64,000 nt of DNA from Notolepis coatsorum (lineage: Eukaryota; Chordata; Actinopteri; Aulopiformes; Paralepididae): assembly GCA_963971535.1 (NCBI GenBank), contig OZ020594.1, positions 117,215,127 through 117,279,126 of the forward strand, given 5' to 3'. This document shows positions 44,808 through 55,398 of this stretch, piece by piece. Numbering within the stretch: position 1 is the first letter of the stretch; every line of letters begins with the position of its first letter. The notes beneath the pieces are model-generated. The model did no database searches, was not told where the DNA came from, and saw only the letters and a list, made by a program, of their open reading frames with translations. The position numbers were made by a program, and so were the translations under genes.

Positions 44808-46829
44808 ATGGTGCGGGACTGCTGTGTTGTGGACTGCCACAATCGGTCTTATGACAAGCATAGGAAACGGATTGCTAATGGCCTTAGATTTTTCTCTTTT
44901 CCAACTTGGAAAACAAACCAGGGACCTCGGATCTCTGTCATAACAAAGAAGCGTAGAATGGCGTGGGTATCGGCTGTAAGACGACCTAACATCACCTTCA
45001 ACACAATTTCTGAAAACATGGTGGTATGTTCACGACATTTTCACTCCGGTAAGTTGTAGAAGAAAAAAGAAAGCTATGTTAATGCATGGGTTAACGTTAC
45101 CCCTTGATAGAAGCAGGCTACTCTCTCATGATGGAAGCAGATGGAATCATGAGAGAGTAGCCTGCTTCCTTCATGCTGTCTTTGTAATGTCTGTTCTGTT
45201 GTGCTTTTAGTTTTGGCCCAAGAAAAGTAGCTGATGTTCTGCCAGCTAATGGGGCTCATAATACAATCCCAAGTCCTGCTTAGCTACATAACTAATCAAA
45301 GAAATTGTGTGTTTTTCAGGGAAACCAGCATATGAAATGTATGAAACCCACCCAGACTGGGCACCTTCTGTTGACCTCGGGCACACAGAGGTCAAAGCAA
45401 CACACACTGATCGCTTTACCCGGAAAACGAAGAGACAGCTACACCGGTATGTCATAAATGTCTAGATGTTACAGTACTGTCTATCTGTATGTCATATATG
45501 TTATGATGAATTGAAAATGGGGGACCCTGATGTAAACAAGACGAATGTCTTTCTCTGGTCTGCATCCCCTTAACAATTGTGTGTATTGAGCTGTACTGTA
45601 TTGTACTCATTCTGCAATCTAGTAATAAAATGTTCAATCAATCTGCTTCTCCCAGACCAGCGATGGATGAAGCTGCAGCGCCAGAAGTAGCTCCACAGAG
45701 GTCAGAGGTGCATGAAGCTACACCACCAGTTGAAGCAGCACAGATGTCAGAGGTGGACGAAGCTCCACTACAGGACCACATGGAACAGGAGGAATGCAAT
45801 GGGTGTAACCGTATGCGTGGTGAAATGAAGTCCATGCGTGATGAAATGAACTGCTTGTTCGAGGAGAACATGACACTGAGGAAAGAGTTGTCCCAGGTGA
45901 AGATGAGTGCGGAGTCCTTGAAAGATGATGATGTGAAGGTTAGATTCTACACTGGCCTTCCATATTGGACCTTGCTGCAGGCTTTGCACACATTAGTTAT
46001 TCCATGCCTGACAAAGGCAGGCCGAAAACTGTCTCCTTTCCAGATGCTTCGGCTGAGGCTGAATCTGCCGCAACAGCACCTTGCACACCTCTTCGGTGTA
46101 AGCCGAACAACAGTGGCCACCGTGTTTAGAGAGACCTTATGTGTACTACATCATCACCTCTCAGAGTTGGTACACTGGCCGAGTAGACATTGCCTCCAAC
46201 TAACCATGCCACATCAGTTTGTAGAGGCTTTTGGCAATCGTGTTGCGGTTATTCTGGACTGCTTTGAAATTGGCACTGAGAGACCATCAAATCTGAAAGC
46301 GCAGGCACAGACATATTCCCACTACAAGCAAAAGCACACTGTTAAGTACCTGATTGGCATTACACCACAAGGGTCTATCTCTTTCATTTCCAAAGGGTGG
46401 GGAGGGCGTGTAAGTGACAAGCATCTGACCGAGAACAGTGGTCTCCTCAATAAACTGTTGCCTGGAGACTTGGTTTTAGCAGACCGTGGATTTGACATTG
46501 GGGACCATGTTTCATTAATGTGTGCATCGGTGAAAATCCCTGGATTCACAAGAGGACGTGCCCAGATGGATCCAAAATCTGTAGAAGAGACACGGCAAAT
46601 AGCTCACCTCAGGGTCCATGTTGAAAGAGTGATCGGTTTGGTACGCAATAAGTATCGCATGCTACATAATACCATACCAGTCCAACTGCTGGTTCCATTT
46701 GAAGGCGAGGACTTTTCTTTCATTGACAAGATTGTGACTGTGTGCTGTGCCTTAACGAATATGTGCCACAGTGTTGTTATGAAACCACCAGACCATGCGT
46801 TACCAGATAGTGAGGGAGAGATGGAGTGA
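44808..46829 (+). CDS. THAP-domain DDE transposase (three exons, 513 aa)
   Basis: Exon 1 is 44808-45048, exon 2 45320-45446 and exon 3 45656-46829. The introns are GT-AG (GTAAGT ... TTTTTCAG; GTATGT ... TCTCCCAG) and the exons join in phase to 513 codons plus TGA. Residues 1-90 are a C2CH THAP zinc finger that binds transposon ends (Cys5/Cys6, Cys10, Cys74, His77, Trp53). About residues 170-200 are a coiled coil (MRGEMKSMRDEMNCLFEEN). A helix-turn-helix region follows (LRLNLPQQHLAHLFGVSRTTV), then a DDE_Tnp_4-type catalytic core: Asp324 (LDCFEI), Asp399 (ADRGFD) and Glu446 (HVERVIG). All catalytic and zinc residues are present, so the protein could be active. The ATG has a purine at -3 (AAAATGG). 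It acts in the nucleus by cut-and-paste transposition. Confidence 0.85.
45110..45168. repeat. 23-bp perfect inverted repeat in intron 1
   Basis: Arms at 45110-45132 and 45146-45168 (GAAGCAGGCTACTCTCTCAT and its complement) with a 13-base loop. It could form a strong hairpin in the pre-mRNA. Origin unknown. Confidence 0.9.
45447..45644 (+). mobile_element. LINE 3' fragment forming most of transposase intron 2
   Basis: Matches the 3' end of the LINE at 21880-23303 from GTATGTCATAAATG through CTGCATCCCCTTAACAATTG to a tail TTCAATCAATC. It fills all but 11 bases of intron 2, and its first bases supply the GTATGT donor. Confidence 0.85.
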
Positions 46830-47845
46830 GGTACTGAGGGTAATACATCTGTTATGCTAAAGCTAAAATGGAAAATCAAGGCCTCTTAGTTTTACTGATG
46901 TGGATTATTTAAATTCAGTTTGTCATGTTTTCAACGTTATTTGAACAATGTTATGTCCTGTAAATACTAGGGCTGTCAAAAGTTAATGCTTTAACTGTAT
47001 TTCACAGGAGAGAAACTGTATTCATTGAAAGATATTAAAATTGCCTTTGAATCTAAATATACTTTGTGTTTTTACATTAATTCCATGATTTCTAAAAAAA
47101 ACTATTTCAAACATTCCAATTATTAACACCTTTACTGCTGTAGCATACGATTGGTAAAACCGTAACATATGGTAAACATTGGTACAACATTGCTAGAACA
47201 GATGTAATATAGCATTGTATATTAGTATACTGCATAGTATATTGTATGGTAACTCAGTTACTTCTAGTCTGCATCGAACATTGTACATACCGTAATTCCT
47301 CTAATAGTAACCCCGGCTTGTATTTGTTTCAACTGTAGCGGATACCAGGCTTGTATTAGGAGGAGGCATGTATAAGAGAGGGGCCTATATTTCAAATTTT
47401 CAAACGGATCATAATGAATAAATCAACATTTTGTGTCAGTTTGAACCCAGTAAAATGTACTGGGTTCATTTATTGAAACCAACCAAGTACTGTATGAAAT
47501 ACGGTAGTAAACAGTGCAATTACAGGTGGTCAAAAAAAGTAAAAGTGCAATCACAATACTGGTATAATAATAATAATAATAACTTCGTTTTATACAATTC
47601 TGAGGTAGGCTTACTCTCTTGGTAAACATTAACACCATACCATTATATGGTATTTACTGCACAGCCAGGCCAGCATATAACAACAATATGTGAAACTTGA
47701 ACATATGGAAAACAGTGGTAAACATTGGTACAACATTGCTAGAACAGATGTAACGAAACAGTCAGTATGACAATGTGTCAGGATGTGAGGTCACAGTTGT
47801 AAAAATCTCAACTCAGTGCAATTGAGATTTGAGTTTATTACTTCA
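46830..47845. other. region between the two convergent genes, no gene
   Basis: AT-rich. A possible poly(A) signal ATTAAA lies near 47034. A block of about 55 bases (GGTAAACATTGGTACAACAT) occurs at about 47170 and again at about 47720. 46968-46990 starts TAGGGCTGTCAAAAG, a hAT-like end without a partner. Confidence 0.5.
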
Positions 47846-49889
47846 TTATTTTCTTTGGCATGCGCTACAGAGCCACGGCTCACTTGAGGCACGACTGTGA
47901 GTAAGTCCCACACACGTGAGGTGGTACCACACAATTTTGCAGTTCTCACCATCACAGGCCACCATGTCATCTTGTTCTTCTGGCCCTCCGCAGACACACC
48001 AGCTGTCTTTTGTGGCAGACTGCTGTACCTCTGCTAAAAGCTTACGCATAGGCTTAGCAGCAGGTGGATTTGGCAGTACAGGTGGATCTTTGGAGACTCC
48101 TCTGGTGTAGTGACAAGCTACAAGCTCAGGCAGTGAGACTTTATAAAAAAAAATCCTGTGCCTTTGCTAGTAGTGTCGTCCAGAAGTCCACATCTGGCAT
48201 GAGTCGCACCACCACACAGTCTTTCGTCGTCCACACAACAAAGTCACAAAAGTTGGACATAGTCACAAAGATCTGCGTTTGTGTTTGCCTGTAGTATTTG
48301 TGTGCCCGCTTCAAGCTAAACATCCCGTCTGTACATTCAAGGCAAAAGCTTTTATCTTCAGAAGCCTGCAGGATAGTGTTGTAGCGGTGCTTGGATGGGC
48401 ATTTCACTTCCAGACAGCCTTTCCCACAACATGTACAGTGAGTGAGCCCATCAGGGGATGCACCAACTTCTGGAAATGAGTGATTTATTACAAACCCACA
48501 TTGTTCCACTGTCAGGTTCTCGTGCTTGGGTGCCATCATTGTTATGAAGGTCTGCCTTGCCTTTTCCTCATTTTCTATTCCCCATTTCATGGCCTCTGGA
48601 ATTTTCTCAAGTTTAGTTTTCTTTGGGTAGCACACAGCATTCACAGTAGAGATGGCTGGCTTGGTGAGACTGGTGGACACCACGTCATGAATCTTCGAAG
48701 CTGTGATTCTTCCAGCTCTAAATGTATACCAGCCGTAGGATTTGTATTGCTGCCTCATCTTTTTTTCCACTGCTGCTGCCTGAGTCTCAGATACTGCTAC
48801 TGCATGCCTGAGGCCCTCACAGTACTGGTGAAGGACGGACAGCTCACAGCCATCCTTTCCCTGGTCACGAAGGAGTTGTAGGGACTTCGGCACTATACAT
48901 GGCTTCACAGGGTCTGCATAGTGCCGATGGTACTCTTCCGATCCGATGTTGTAAACAGCCTTGGCAGTGTGCAGAGCCTTTAAAAAGAGTGACATGTCCG
49001 TATGTGTGGGGTCGTCCGCTTTCGGACATGTACCGCCGACACGGGTCCGGATCCCTGGCACTCCTCCCTCTCCACTGATGAGCTTGTCAAACCCCTTCTT
49101 CTTTGCAGCAGCAGAAGAGTAGTCGATGTTGTGGGTTGCTGCTGCTTCAACCTTGTTTGAATTAGCAGGCAACATCCAGTAGGCTGCAACATCAGTGCAC
49201 GTCTTTGATCCCCTTATCCTCACTGCAGCTTCAATCTTAAACAGTAGACCCGCTACATGTGTGCAAGATTCTGCCACGCCAGCCATGCATGTGCAATGGG
49301 CAGTCTCCACTTTGCCACTTGAATGAAGGATAACCCATGGCTGGAGTGGAGCTTCCCTTAGCCGCTGAGAGTGCAAAACCTAAGACAAATATAATTGAAA
49401 TTAGTATAGAATAAATTAAAACAACAACACTCATAAGAAGCTTCACTTTAACAGCTAATCACCACCACAGGCTAAAATCAAAAAGTGCAAAAACAGTGCC
49501 ACTGAAGGGACAATGTGCAATGCATTGTACCAATATTGCTATGAGCTCATTTACATCTGCAGTCCCTGTACACTAACATTAGGTGAATTGATTGATTGAA
49601 CATTTTTTATTACCAGATTGTAGAATGGGTACAGTACAGTACAGCTCAATACACACAATTGTTAAGGAGATGCAGACCAGAGAAAGACTTGTTTACATTT
49701 GACAGCCTCAAGTGACTTACATGGGCACTAGAGGGAGCTATGGATCTAGTCTGTTTCATTATCAATAAAGATCGCGTCTATCAACTAATCTAATCATGAC
49801 ATTTAAGACATACATGACACACAGAGACATACATGACATACCGGTACAACAGGAACATAAACAAGATATGACTTGTGTAAGACAATCTG

Positions 49890-49931
<42 letters not shown>

Positions 49932-50266
49932 TGGTGACATACCTCTGAGATGACAACAGTTCTCTGGTTGTTGACTTTGAAAATGCGCAGGTCCTGTACC
50001 CATCCAAAGTTTGTTCGACCGTGAGCACTCAGCGATTTTATATTCCGGAATTCATCACCTGTGTAGTAGCTAACTCCACTAACTAGGTACAGTACAAGCT
50101 CAGCTTCAGATAATGGAGGAAGCTCATTCAAATCACCTGTCCACTGTTTGTGCTCATAAGGATCCAAACCACAGATTGTTTTCATTTTCGCCAAGTAGCG
50201 CACCTTGGGAACAGGGTCCAGCTTGTCTCTGTAGGGAATCTGTAACTTGCTTTTTGCCCGATCCAT
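47846..50266 (-). pseudogene. SWIM-YqaJ nuclease-PHD protein of the ISL2EU-like element (one frameshift)
   Basis: Exon 1 is 50266-49943 (108 codons, ATG start) and exon 2 starts at 49379. The intron is GT-AG (GTATGT ... TCTTAG) and joins in phase 0. Exon 2 encodes a SWIM zinc finger (CTCMAGVAESCTH; Cys137, Cys139, Cys147, His149) and a YqaJ/lambda-exonuclease-like core with GRITAS, WGIENEEKAR, GASPDG (Asp418) and LEVKCP (Glu432, Lys434), the PD-(D/E)xK catalytic set. The frame stops at 48141-48143, immediately after a run of nine A (plus strand 48145-48153). One frame over, the protein continues into a PHD finger (CVCGGPEEQ ... WYHLTCVGL ... WLCSACQ) ending at 47846. This is either a real one-base slip that removes the PHD finger or a homopolymer base-call error. 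Such proteins accompany the transposase; a role in processing ends or excision gaps is an inference. Confidence 0.8.
49577..49700 (-). mobile_element. LINE 3' fragment in the YqaJ-gene intron
   Basis: A GATTGATTGAA tail followed by ACAGTACAGTACAGCTCAAT and on to about 49700, the same family as the other LINE ends. A (TG)n run (about 49893-49930) lies in the same intron next to the donor. Confidence 0.8.
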
Positions 50267-50303
50267 TTTTTAAATCACCCGATACATTTTTTAAATCACC
50301 CGC

Positions 50304-50635
50304 CATGACAATAAAACCCACTGCGACGACTTGAACTTGCACCTCCCCCCTCTACCCATGATGCAGTGCGCCACGTACCTGGCCTTTTCGCTCCCTAATA
50401 GGACTGATCAGGACTGATCAGGTCAAAGTGTTCCCACATTTGAGAACGGCGTCTCTTCTTAGCTGCTCCATGGTGATCAAAACAACTCTCCGAGTCCTAC
50501 TACAAACCCCTTCTCTTCTTCTTCTTCTTTTCTATTTTATTGGCGGTTGGCACTAACGTGTGTACTACAAAACCCCTGGGCGTTATTTTTTCCGTAGCCG
50601 CATTTCTGGCTCTCTCTGATTGGCCACTGACTGAC
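50304..50635. other. upstream of YqaJ gene, no gene
   Basis: Just upstream of the start codon, a 25-base direct duplication (CATTTTTTAAATCACCCG) spans 50264-50302. 50396-50421 has TAGGACTGATCAGGACTGATC. 50586-50632 resembles the CCGCATTTC ... CTCTCTGATTGGCC module found in the hAT elements at 57835 and 59718. Confidence 0.5.
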
Positions 50636-50696
<61 letters not shown>

Positions 50697-51148
50697 AAAA
50701 CTTTATTAACAGATTGCAGAATGGGTACAGTACAGTACAGCTCAATACATACAATTGTTAAGGGGATGCAGACCAGAGAAAGACTTTCGTCTTGTTTACA
50801 TCAGGGTCCCCCATTTTCAATTCATCGTAACATATATGACATACATGACATACAGATAGACAGTACTGCTACATCTATACATTTATGACATACCAGATTT
50901 GCAAATACAGTACTGTTTGTGATACGAAAATAGTCCAGAAAAAAGAGTATATACATTTGACGTAGAAACTGTACATTGGAGGAGGTTGGGTGGGTGGGGG
51001 AGGTTTGGTAGGAGTGGGGGGGGGGGGGGGGGGTTGGGTGGGAGGGGTGGGTGGGGGACACTGTACAACTGTACAAGCAAAACTGTACATTGGAATATTG
51101 ACAAGACCATACATGGTAATTTACTGTACATTGGAGGGGGTTGTGATA
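50636..51148 (-). mobile_element. LINE 3' untranslated fragment
   Basis: Long (GATT)n tail (50636-50694), the conserved 3' segment, and the CCAATGTACAGT-type unit region with G runs up to about 51148. No coding part. It abuts the end of gypsy-2, so the open frame there runs on into it by chance. Confidence 0.85.
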
Positions 51149-51159
51149 TAGGACGTGTA

Positions 51160-54100
51160 AGGGGTCGCAGGGGGGAATGGCCCCGGCGTGAAAGGGGAGG
51201 TAGGACCGGGGGCCGGCCCCTGGGCGGCGGTAGGGCCAAGTCCAGGGGCAGTTCAAGGTCCAAGTGTGCCGGCTTGAGGCGATCCACGGACACACACTCA
51301 GGCCTACCCCCCACGTCGACCACAAAGTTCTTGGCCCTGGCCTCGATGACGCGGAAGGGTCCGTCGTAAGGAGGGCGTAGCGGAGTCCTGTGGCCATCGT
51401 GACGGATGAACACGAACCTCGCCGAGTGCAGCTCCGGGGGCATCCTCGACGTAGGGACCCCATGCTGCGTAGTCGGGACCGGGACGAAAGTCCTGGCGCT
51501 GTCCAGCAGCGAGGCGCGCTGAGCAGCGGCAGACCAGGGCTCTGTCGACCTGGGAATAAAGTCACCGGGGACCCGTAGCGGCTGTCTAAAAACCAACTCG
51601 GCCGCCGACGACGGGAGGTCCTCCTTTGGCGGCGTCCTGAGCCCCAGCATGACCCACGGGAGCTTGTCCAGCCAGTCGCCGTCCGTGAGGCTGGCTCGAA
51701 GGGCGGCCTTCATGGAGCGATGAAAACGCTTGCAGAGCCCATTTGCCTGCGGATGGTAGGCGGTCGTACGGTGGAGCTTGACCCCCAGACTCTCCGCCAC
51801 CGCCGCCCACAGTTCCGAAGTGAACTGTGAGCCACGGTCAGAGGAGAGATCAGCCGGGGTGCCGTAGCGGGAGACCCACACCGCGATGAACGCCCGGGCC
51901 AGGTCGGGGGCCGTCGTTGAGGAGAGCGGGACCGCCTCCGGCCAGCGAGTCGTCCTGTCCACCATGGTGAAAAGGTAGTTGTATCCGTGCGAGGGGGGCA
52001 GCGGTCCTACCAGGTCTACGTTGACATGGTCGAACCTCCGCTCTGGCACGGAGAACTGTTCCAGGGGGGCCTTGATGTGCCGATGCACCTTGGCGCGCTG
52101 GCAGGCGGTGCACGTGTCGACCCAGGCTCTCACATCCCTCTTGAGCCCTTGCCACACAAACTTCTCCGACACCAGTCGCGAGGACGGCTTCCTGCCAGGG
52201 TGAGACAAGCCGTGTATGGCCTCGAAGGCAGGGCGTCTCCAGTTGGCGGGGACTACCGGCCGCGGCTGACCCATGGAGACGTCGCACAAGAGCGTAACCC
52301 CCGCATCACCGAACACTTCCTCCTCCAGGCGCAGTCCAGTGTCCGACGACTTGAGTGCTTGGACGGCAGGATCGGCGGCCTGGTCCGCAGCCATGCTGAC
52401 GTAGTCCAAACCCAGCTGCACCGCACCGACCACCGCCCTGGAGAGACAATCTGCCACCTGGTTGGACTTCCCAGCAACGTGCTGGATGTCCGTGGTGAAC
52501 TCGGACACGTAGGCGAGCTGGCGCTGCTGGCGGTCGGACCACGGCTCTGCCGCCTTGGACATGGCATGCGTGAGCGGCTTATGGTCCACGTAGGCCGTAA
52601 ACTTGCGTCCCTCCAGCAAGAAACGGAAGTGCCTGACAGCAAGCCATGGCCCGAGGAGCTCCCTGTAGAACGTACTGTACCTCTGTTCCCTGGGCGACAG
52701 CTGGCGGCTGAAGAAGGCAAGCGGCTGCCAGGCGTCCCCAACCCACTGCTCGTACACCGCTCCCACAGCAAAGTCAGAGGCGTCCGTGGTGAGAGCGGTG
52801 GGCGCAGAGGGCGAGGGGTGGGCCAACATGGCCGCGCGGGCCAGGGCCTCCTTGGTGTCTTGAAAAGCCTTGACCCGCTCCGCCGTCCAGTCCACCGGCT
52901 GCTTCAGCATCTTGCCCTTCTGGGCGTCGTACAGAGGCTGCAGGATGTGAGCGATGTGGCGGAGGAAGCGATAATAAAAGGTCACCATCCCGATGAACCC
53001 CTTGAGCTCGCTGACTGTGCGGGGGCGCGGAAATGCGGCGACGGCTTCCACCTTCGAGGGGAGGGGGGTCACCCCCTCTGCGGAGACCCGGTGCCCGAGG
53101 AAGTCGATGGCACCCCGCCCAAACTCACACTTCGCCGGGTTGACGATCAGCCCATGCTGGCTGAGCCGTGAGAACAGGGTTCGGAGGTGGGACAGGTGCT
53201 CCTCCTCTGTGGCGCTCGCTACGAGGATGTCGTCCAAGTAGACGAAGAGGAATGGCAGGTCCCGGAGCACCGAGTGCATGAGGCGTTAGAAGGTCTGCGC
53301 CGCGTTCTTCAGGCCGAACGGCATTCTCAGGAACTCGAAAAGCCCAAACGTCTTGGAGACATCCTCGGGGTGCACCGGTACCTGATGGTACCCCCGTACC
53401 AGGTCCACTTTTGAGAAGAAGCGATTGCCTGCCAGGTTCGCCGTAAAGTCCTGGACATGCGGGACCGGGTAGTGGTCAGGCTTGGACGCGTCGTTGAGGC
53501 GGCGGTAGTCCCCACATGGGCGCCACCCACCGTCTGACTTAGGGACGATGTGCAGGGGAGACGCCCAGGGGCTGTTCGAGCGCCGAACGATGCCCACCTG
53601 CTCCATGTGCGCAAACTCCGCCCTGGCGACGGCCAGCTTCTCCGGGTTGAGGCGTCTGGCCCTGGCGTAGAGGGGAGGCCCACTGGTCTCAATGTGGTGC
53701 TCCACCCCGTGTTTCACAGTGGGCGCGGAAAAAGTGGGCTTGCCCAGGTCGGGGAACTCAGCGAGTAGCCGAAGGTACTGGTCACTTTCGGCGAGTGTAT
53801 TGGACCACCCGCCGTAAACGGCCTCCCCCTGCGTACAAAGGAAGCGAAAGTCTGTGAGTTGACCAGGCGCTTGTTCCCTACGTCCACTAGCAGGTTGTGG
53901 GCGCACAGAAAATCCGCGCCAAGGAGGGGGAATGTGACAGCCGCAACGACAAAATCCCACGAAAAACATTGTCCTCCGAAGCACACGTCCACCGCCCTTG
54001 TGCCGTAAGAGCGGATGGGCGTGCCGTCCGCACCCGCCAACTGCGGACCGCGCTCCTCCCTTGCCACATCCGACCTCTCTGCCGGAATGATGCTCCACTG

Positions 54101-54280
54101 GGCACCCGTGTCGCAAAGGAAACTGCGACCAGAGGCGGTGTCTCGGATGAAGAGCAGCCTGTTGGTGACGCCAGCGCTCAGGGCCACTACTGAGCGCCGG
54201 CCCCGCCGTTTCCCGTAGGTCCGAAGGTGCAGGGCGAGCGGCACCGTCTGGCCTTGGCGCCAAACGTGGCATGGAAGAAG
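51160..54280 (-). pseudogene. gypsy-2 pol region (fossil)
   Basis: Recognisable in order on the minus strand are a protease-like DTGAQWS segment, reverse transcriptase (GYHQVPVHPED, FVYLDDILVA), RNase H (TTDASDFAVGAVYEQW, YVDHKPLTHAM), the integrase zinc domain (HPGRKPSSRL ... CTACQRAK) and the integrase core (VNVDLVGPLPPS, SDRGSQFTSELW, ANGLCKRFHRS). This is the Ty3/gypsy order. The coding capacity is broken. Confidence 0.85.
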
Positions 54281-54940
54281 CAATGGCCCGCTGCGTTACC
54301 GTGCTGGCCAGAAGGTCTGGCGTCCTCCCTCGCTCTCCTGCGACGGTCCGGTGGCGGGGCGGTCGCGGGAGCGAGCAGGTCAGTGGACCGCTGAGGCATG
54401 GCCAAAACAAAACGGTCCGCCTCCCTGGCCAGGGTGCGGGGGGCCACGATGTCGGTGTTGGCCAGTGCCATCCTCACTTGTGCCGGCAGCGTGCGCATGA
54501 ACAGCTCCGTAAAGAGGATCATGGGGTCTTCGCTCCCCAGCAAATTCAGCATCCTCTCCATGCGCGCAGAAGGTCTTTCGTCTCCCAATTCCGACATAGC
54601 AAATAGGCGGCGCACCCTCTCTGCAGCGGACAGTTCAAAAGTATCTAGCAGTAGGGTCTTGAGGCGCTCATATTTGTTTGTCGCCGGGGGATCAGACAAA
54701 AAACCTACCACTCTAGCTGTGGTGGAGCTGCCCAACACTGCCACTGTGTGGTTGTACCGGTCGTCGTCATCTTGTACGTTGCTCTTGTTGAAGTTTGCCT
54801 CCACAATAGCAAACCATGCAGCCGGAGTCGACTCCCAGAACTCAGGTAGCCTGAGCGTGGGCGCGCGCGCACCATGCGCTTCCCTGACGGGGGATGGTGA
54901 TGGCTGCCGATGGCCTGAACATCTCCCTCGTCGGACATTT
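54190..54940 (-). pseudogene. gypsy-2 gag-like region (fossil)
   Basis: Encodes segments such as LPEFWESTPAAWFAIVEANF and MRTLPAQVRMALAN, typical of a gypsy gag in animal genomes. The C-terminal zinc motif is degenerate (CFFHATFGAKARRC). Confidence 0.75.
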
Positions 54941-55320
54941 TGAAAGAATGTTCGTTCGCTGATTATTGTACACAATTCGCCGTAACAAAAATCCGTGTCG
55001 GGGTCACCAGTGTAGTGCCGGAGGAAAGAGGAATAAACAGAGGTAACGTAATGCTTGTTTATTGTACAAAGCCACGTCAGTAAACAAGAACACAAGAGCA
55101 CATGAATCAGAACACAAGAGCACATGAATCTCTAGCACAGTAATGAATGAATAACAGCGAGTGCAACCGCAATAGATGTCCCCTCTGGCCACGGCGCCAG
55201 ATCATTCGTTCCCTCCCACTACACAACACAGTCAGAGGAGAACACGAACCAATACTGTAGTCACTACAACCATAGATATAGATATCTATGACTACAACGC
55301 TCTCTGATTGGTCACTGACA

Positions 55321-55398
55321 TGTTTGCCCAATCGCGTGACGAGCTGTGTCTTTGCCCATTTCCGCGTCGAACAGCCTGCAAACTACCTGGCGTTCTAT
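55321..55398 (-). other. promoter/start-codon module R, copy 3, part 1
   Basis: Read on the minus strand this carries GAACGCCAGGTAGTTTGCAG and on to CAAAGACACAGCTCGTCACG, matching the module in the hAT elements at 58459-58535 and 60196-60260. It is separated from its other half (56958-57110) by a LINE. With that half it reads MAIERQVVCRLFDAEMGKDT from an ATG, ending at the gypsy-2 LTR. Confidence 0.6.

Larger units (their letters stand above)
44690..50303. mobile_element. ISL2EU-like two-gene DNA transposon
   Basis: A THAP-DDE transposase gene (plus strand) and a SWIM-YqaJ-PHD gene (minus strand) face each other, about 1 kb apart. From family knowledge, eukaryotic ISL2EU transposons are the ones that combine a THAP-bearing DDE transposase with a YqaJ-type exonuclease, so I assign this pair to them. 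Exact termini were not fixed. Weak inverted similarity exists between about 43252-43290 (CCTCCTAAGAGAACGAAA) and about 50385-50405 (complement CCTATTAGGGAGCGAAAA), which would put LTR B inside the element. Limits given here are only those of the genes and their immediate flanks. Confidence 0.72.
51149..55320 (-). mobile_element. Ty3/gypsy element 2, broken
   Basis: Minus-strand gypsy element with one recognised LTR (55011-55320, TGTCA...CTACA on the minus strand). A primer-binding-like TGGTGACCCCGACACGG follows it at about 54993-55009. A gag-like region covers about 54190-54940, and a pol region with aspartic protease, reverse transcriptase (YLDDILVA), RNase H and integrase (HHCC plus DDE, with SDRGSQFTSE) covers about 51160-54280. 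No second LTR was found; the left edge meets a LINE fragment. It has at least one or two breaks in coding capacity and lacks its other end. It is GC-rich, unlike its AT-rich surroundings. Age cannot be estimated without an LTR pair. Confidence 0.85.

Noticed and set aside
50480-50635. Second LTR of gypsy-2
   Set aside because: Only about 25 bases near GATTGGCCACTGAC look alike and they fit the CCAAT module shared with the hAT elements better.
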